From: Lamellibrachia columna
Lineage: Eukaryota > Annelida > Polychaeta > Sabellida > Siboglinidae
Length of the DNA: 64,000 nt
Reading direction: 5' to 3'
NCBI GenBank assembly: GCA_963662155.1
Contig: OY759263.1
Span: 42,462,969-42,526,968 of the forward strand
Part shown: piece after piece, positions 59,924 to 64,000 of the stretch
Layout: each line of letters opens with the position of its first letter
Numbering within the stretch: position 1 is the first letter of the stretch
Program-made: the position numbers and the translations under genes
Notes under the pieces: generated by a model
What the model was told of the DNA's origin: nothing
Databases searched by the model: none
The model's input: the letters and a program-made list of their open reading frames with translations, nothing else

Positions 59924-62900
59924 CGAAAGTTTGTCCATTATGTCACCACGCGTGCGATCCTCCGGTTTGACTGGCAAGAGCGCTTGCAAACGAACGGCCT
60001 TCCTAGCAGTCGACTGTGAAGCTATCAGATGGTTGACTTCTGAAGCCTGAAGTAACAACGACAAAGGTAAAGATGACGTCAAACAGGGTGGTCGTTTGAT
60101 GACTAAAAAGCTAATAAAATAGTTTTTTTTAAACAAACACATAGCAATAAGCACACCTTAAACAAAGGCTTTTCCTAAAGGGTAAATGAAATTTACACAA
60201 AACCTAATTTAATAAGTAATACAAAAATGTACAATTTATAATTGTAAACATGATATTGCTGCATAGAAAGTCACGGTTCGTGTATTTCGTCACAGGTTGA
60301 CAGAGGGCGATCGCTCACCTTGTTATTTTCGTATCTCAGCCGCATGATTCGGATTCGGTTCCTTGCCTCAGCAGCCCTGTCGAAAGAACATTGCGAAATA
60401 CAATCTTCAACCCGTCACCTCGAGTAGTCGCTTTGTTACCCAGCACTAGTTCGTAGGCGATTGCCGGGATAACTTTGATAGAGAGAAGACGCAGTGCAGG
60501 CGTAAGAAAGGAGATCAACTGAGAAAGGTCTGACTGCGGTGGATCGGGCATGCTGCACGTAGGGAGAAAGACTGTGCGATAAAAACGGCGTGGAAGCTGC
60601 CGGTGGATAGAAAACTAAGCAGGGTATGGGCGACGGTTAAGAATGAGAGACGTGGTGAGGAGAGACGTGATGAGGAGAGACGTGATGAGGAGAGACATGG
60701 TGATGAGAGACGTGGTGAGGAGAGACGTGGGTGACAGAGGTTGTGGATGAGCTGTGGGAACCTATAGCATAGTGTCCAATACCTGAAACTCTCAATATAG
60801 AGGTGAGCGGCAGGAGAATTAAAACCTGGCACTCCACCTAGCGTGCATATGACTTGCCTACTTTGGGCGTGAACAAGGGTGTACAGTGAAAAAGAGGGGA
60901 AAGGGGAGCGGGGAACAGACAATGGGAAGAACGGAACAGTCCGTATGTGTCCGTGATATGTGCATGTCAGTGTAGACCCCCGACTCACTTCAGTTGGCCG
61001 ACGAGCTTCTCCTGTTTGGCCAGTTCGTCTAGTTCGTCCAGATCATGCAGAGACTTCTTCCTGTATAGCAACACGTGACGTCATCATATGCAACGGTGAC
61101 CACTACAGGCAACAGCTGTACATAAACAAAACAGCCGAACAGCACTCCAGCAAAAAATTCAGTGCCGCGCAACGGATACGTGAAAATTACTCAATCCGTA
61201 TCAGTTGACATGTATATGTCCGGAAACTTGACTCACCTGGCCAATACGCGGCTCCACTCGAAGCCACGCAATATTGCACGGCGGCGTGCCGAACTAAGTA
61301 CGGTTGCTATAGAGCAACACGAGTGGCAAAATCGTACTGTGATTCAGACAATCGTCTATAACATCCGCGTGTTGTAGCATCTATTGAAAGTGTTGTAGCA
61401 TCTATTGCTGAGCTTACGTTTTCGACAAAGCTACCAGCAGATATCGTCGATATTATACACAAGTCGATGACATAAGGAGCAGGACTGAGCGAGTCGCTCG
61501 GATTAATAATATATAGATTATCGACGTACCCAATCGTATTGTAAAGAAAACTATGAACTTCAAAGTGTATGTGAGAACGTCCTGTCACGTTTTGTGATAA
61601 CAATAATTACCTTCTATGGCGCCTATATCCTCAGTAAACTGAGATCAGAGGCGCAACAAAACAGAATCATTAAGCATAGTTGTGAACAAGTCATTATCAG
61701 AACGAAGGACAACCGAAGATTTATGGTGGAAATGCAATTTGGAATGAATATGTCTTGAGTTTTTTTTTTAAGATAGATATAGTTTAAGATGTTTTTAAAG
61801 TGATTGAGAGTTCAGTCCAGACCCTAGGCGTGTAGCAAATATTTCAAGCGTTTAACTCGACGCACACGACAAACTGATTACGATGACCGATGATTCTACC
61901 TCTGCGTACACCCGCGGACAACCACGGGAGAGCATACAGGTCTACTTACGTCAACAAGCGAATCCTTTTTTGAGCCGCCAATCGCTTCATAGTATTCGTC
62001 TGGGCATCCGTAACATTTTTCGGTGGCTCCTCGTACTACAAAATGCAATTATAATAATCAGTACATGCTTTCACAGTCATTCATCTTTGCGTTGTCAAGA
62101 TCGCGGTAAAGATCCATCCAGCATTTTGACGTATATTAGGGCGTAGTTTGGTGGTCTTACACAAACAATTAATGCCATAATTAGAAACTTGATTTGTGTA
62201 GAACGTTATACTTTTAATGTCATTTTACAATCATGTCGATGTTGGTTAAAATTAATACAAAGCTACAAAGCATTATTTCTACATGCCAACGTACAACTCG
62301 TAAGTCACGCAAATCCGTCTACGGCAAGTCTAAGGCCAGTTTACACGATCGAGTCAATGCCACGTATCGTATGACTATAGTGTGCGTTTTGACAAGCGAT
62401 GTGCTTCAGCTGTGCACCAGCTGTCGGTCGCGGTGATCGATGATTGGCTACTGCTTCAAAATTGCCACCGACTGTCGGTGGAATAGGACACAGCCCCAAT
62501 TCCAGCGACGCAATCGTAGCCACAAATTGGCGTCGCTAGTCGGTGTTGCCGGGGTATTTACACGACCGGATTTTTGCACTGCGATATCGCGCGAATCCGT
62601 GTTGGCACACGAACCGGGCAAAAATCGCTAGTGTAAACAGGCCTTTATTGATGTGCAGTTGTGCATACAAACAATATATATAACAGCAGCGGATCCAGGG
62701 GATCTTTGGGGTATCGAGACCCCCCCCCATGCCACGGAGGGGGATTTTAGACTCCCTGTGTCCATTGCCAATATTACGGTAAAGGACAACGTATATAGGC
62801 CTACATCGGAAATAGTGCCAATGTAAAGACTGAAGTATTAGCAGTCGGCTAATATTAACCATATGTAGGTAGAACGACACATGTGTCGCCCCCCCCCCGC

Positions 62901-63232
62901 CAGTTCGTACGTAGAACGTCATATGACTACGACTGACTGAGACACCCGCCAACAAGCGTAGATCCGCCCCTGTATCACGTCCGAATCTTGCAGCACTCGG
63001 AGCTAATTTAGGACAGTTTATAACCATTTGCTGCTCTAGGTGTGCCTCTGACTGATGTATGCCACCGATAATGTGTAGCTTCGCTTCGGCCACTGCCGGT
63101 GCTTACCGCCAGGTAGCGACTCTTGAGGATGGCTGGCAACTTCCGCAACTCCGCTTCAGTCTTCTTGTTCCAGTTCCGCGGGGTCCAACCTCGAGCGTCC
63201 CGGGGCGACCCAGCGCCCTCGTTGTGCGTGTC
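59924..63232 (-). CDS. Unrecognised coiled-coil protein, six internal exons
   Basis: Minus-strand exons 63232-63107, 62035-61950, 61293-61237, 61060-60989, 60376-60319 and 60046-59924 all have AG/GT borders, and their phases chain without error (0-0, 0-2, 2-2, 2-2, 2-0, 0-0), giving 174 residues open throughout. Sequence highlights: GWTPRNWNKKTEAELRKLPA, MKRLAAQKRIRLLT, SARRRAILRGFEWSRVLA, KKSLHDLDELDELAKQEKLV, ARNRIRIMRLRYENNK and EVNHLIASQSTARKAVRLQA. Highly charged and helical; a cytoskeletal or ciliary coiled-coil protein is a guess. Both ends of the gene are missing. I do not recognise the family. Confidence 0.7.
60640..60735. repeat. GAGACGTGRTGAGGA tandem units
   Basis: About six imperfect 15-bp units in an intron of the coiled-coil gene. 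Confidence 0.85.
62332..62645. mobile_element. MITE with AAGGCCWGTTTACAC ends, 314 bp
   Basis: Left AAGGCCAGTTTACACGATCG and, reversed, right AAGGCCTGTTTACACTAGCG are inverted. The interior has internal pairs (ACCGACTGTCGGTGG). No coding capacity. It lies in the first intron seen of the coiled-coil gene. Confidence 0.82.
62684..62972. mobile_element. CAG-ended MITE, uninterrupted copy, 289 bp
   Basis: Ends CAGCAGCGGATCCAGGGG and, reversed, CAGGGGCGGATCTACG. Opposite in orientation to the copy at 49236-51276. TATAA at left and TATCA at right may be a 5-bp target duplication with one change. Confidence 0.85.
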
Positions 63233-64000
63233 CTGCGTTGCAAACAGACATAGCATGCACTAATAACTTGTGGTGTCTCGAACTGCGTAGTCGCGATTTT
63301 GAGACTAACCTGTTTCGATAAATCTTCCCAGACCCAAGATCACAACGCTCCAAATAGTTTTACAATGCTGTACCATACAATACACCAATACGCACGCGCA
63401 CGCACGCGCGCGCACGCGCACGCACGCACATACACTTTGAGGGTCTAATATAAAATAACTGTTTTAGCAGTCGCGCGAACTTTTTAACAGTTCTTATTCC
63501 GTGTTCGTGGTAAAACTTTTCACTGAAACAGTTTCGTCTTTTGATCTTTGACTTCTGTTTGATAACTATATCCTAAAGGCTCAATCTACAGTGCCAACGA
63601 GAATAACCATTCAGTGCATTATCCCATGGCCACCCCGAGATTATCTTCAGTCACTCTAAAGAAAGAGATAAAGACAAAACTTACATTAACTGTTAAATTG
63701 TCGAGTTAAATACTTAAATTATAACTATCTGATCGCAACCTTGGCTGAACGTTGACCAGGGTGTTTTTCTCAAATTATCCCATGATAATGTAAAAAAAAC
63801 ATGTTCCATTATTTTACTGCATACATAAAGTTAGTGAGATGGGTCTACTGTCACTAGAAATAGACTTCCATAAAGTTCTTTCATCATTTGTAAAGATGGA
63901 ACATATATCGCTATATGTCAGCTGTTTGCCAACCACAGACAGTTCTACTTTATGGAAAGACATGTTAAAGATGAACAATTTATTGTAGATTGGTTCTATT
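63233..64000. other. Upstream intron or intergenic, no gene recognised
   Basis: Contains a short ACGC/GCGC run (63389-63430). An earlier exon of the coiled-coil gene should lie beyond this window or is not recognisable here. Confidence 0.5.

Overview
This is animal nuclear DNA: genes with GT-AG introns, eukaryotic tRNA-Ser genes, a Toll-like receptor, a myosin regulatory light chain, CR1, RTE and Gypsy retroelements, Harbinger and pogo-type DNA transposons, and very many long microsatellites. The content suits a repeat-rich, probably marine invertebrate bilaterian. A single-exon TLR and CR1 elements would fit a lancelet-like or other deuterostome or spiralian genome, but I cannot name the species.

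Layout. 0-6 kb: tandem arrays and the eroded remains of one Gypsy-type retroelement on the minus strand. 6-7.6 kb: tandem-repeat-bearing remnant of a coding gene. 7.8-16.4 kb: a dead Toll-like receptor (TLR) copy, cut by a 5.4-kb Harbinger transposon (8130-13501) and, in its upstream flank, by a 1.2-kb TTAA-flanked insert carrying a THAP-domain gene fragment. 17.6-21.6 kb: the intact TLR gene and its paralogous upstream flank, which serves as an empty-site reference for both insertions. 22.7-23.2 kb: a complex CA/CACACG microsatellite. 25.7-30.5 kb: a four-coding-exon myosin regulatory light chain gene (minus strand) whose last exon carries a long polyglutamine tail; its introns hold RTE and CR1 fragments. 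30.7-32.5 kb: three tRNA-Ser(GCT) genes. 33.0-39.0 kb and 47.4-57.6 kb: two copies of one pogo/Tigger-type transposon with TA target duplications, both filled with later insertions; the second holds a nearly full-length but broken CR1 element and a transposon nested within a MITE. 39-46 kb: many tandem arrays, including about 109 GCC triplets. 59.9-63.2 kb: six phase-compatible exons of an unrecognised, coiled-coil-rich protein (minus strand), with two MITEs in its introns.

How the parts relate. Working host genes are few: the TLR, the myosin light chain, the tRNAs and the coiled-coil gene. The rest is a record of nested transposition that can be read in order because three loci (TLR pair, Tigger pair, MITE pair) provide paralogous empty sites. 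Tandem-repeat growth inside coding sequence recurs (polyQ in the light chain, a GA microsatellite in an integrase, higher-order repeats in the Tigger transposase, a 9-residue repeat at 6.8 kb). I found no clearly new biological system; the best candidates are the polyQ light chain and the near-complete Harbinger with a large palindrome between its two genes.
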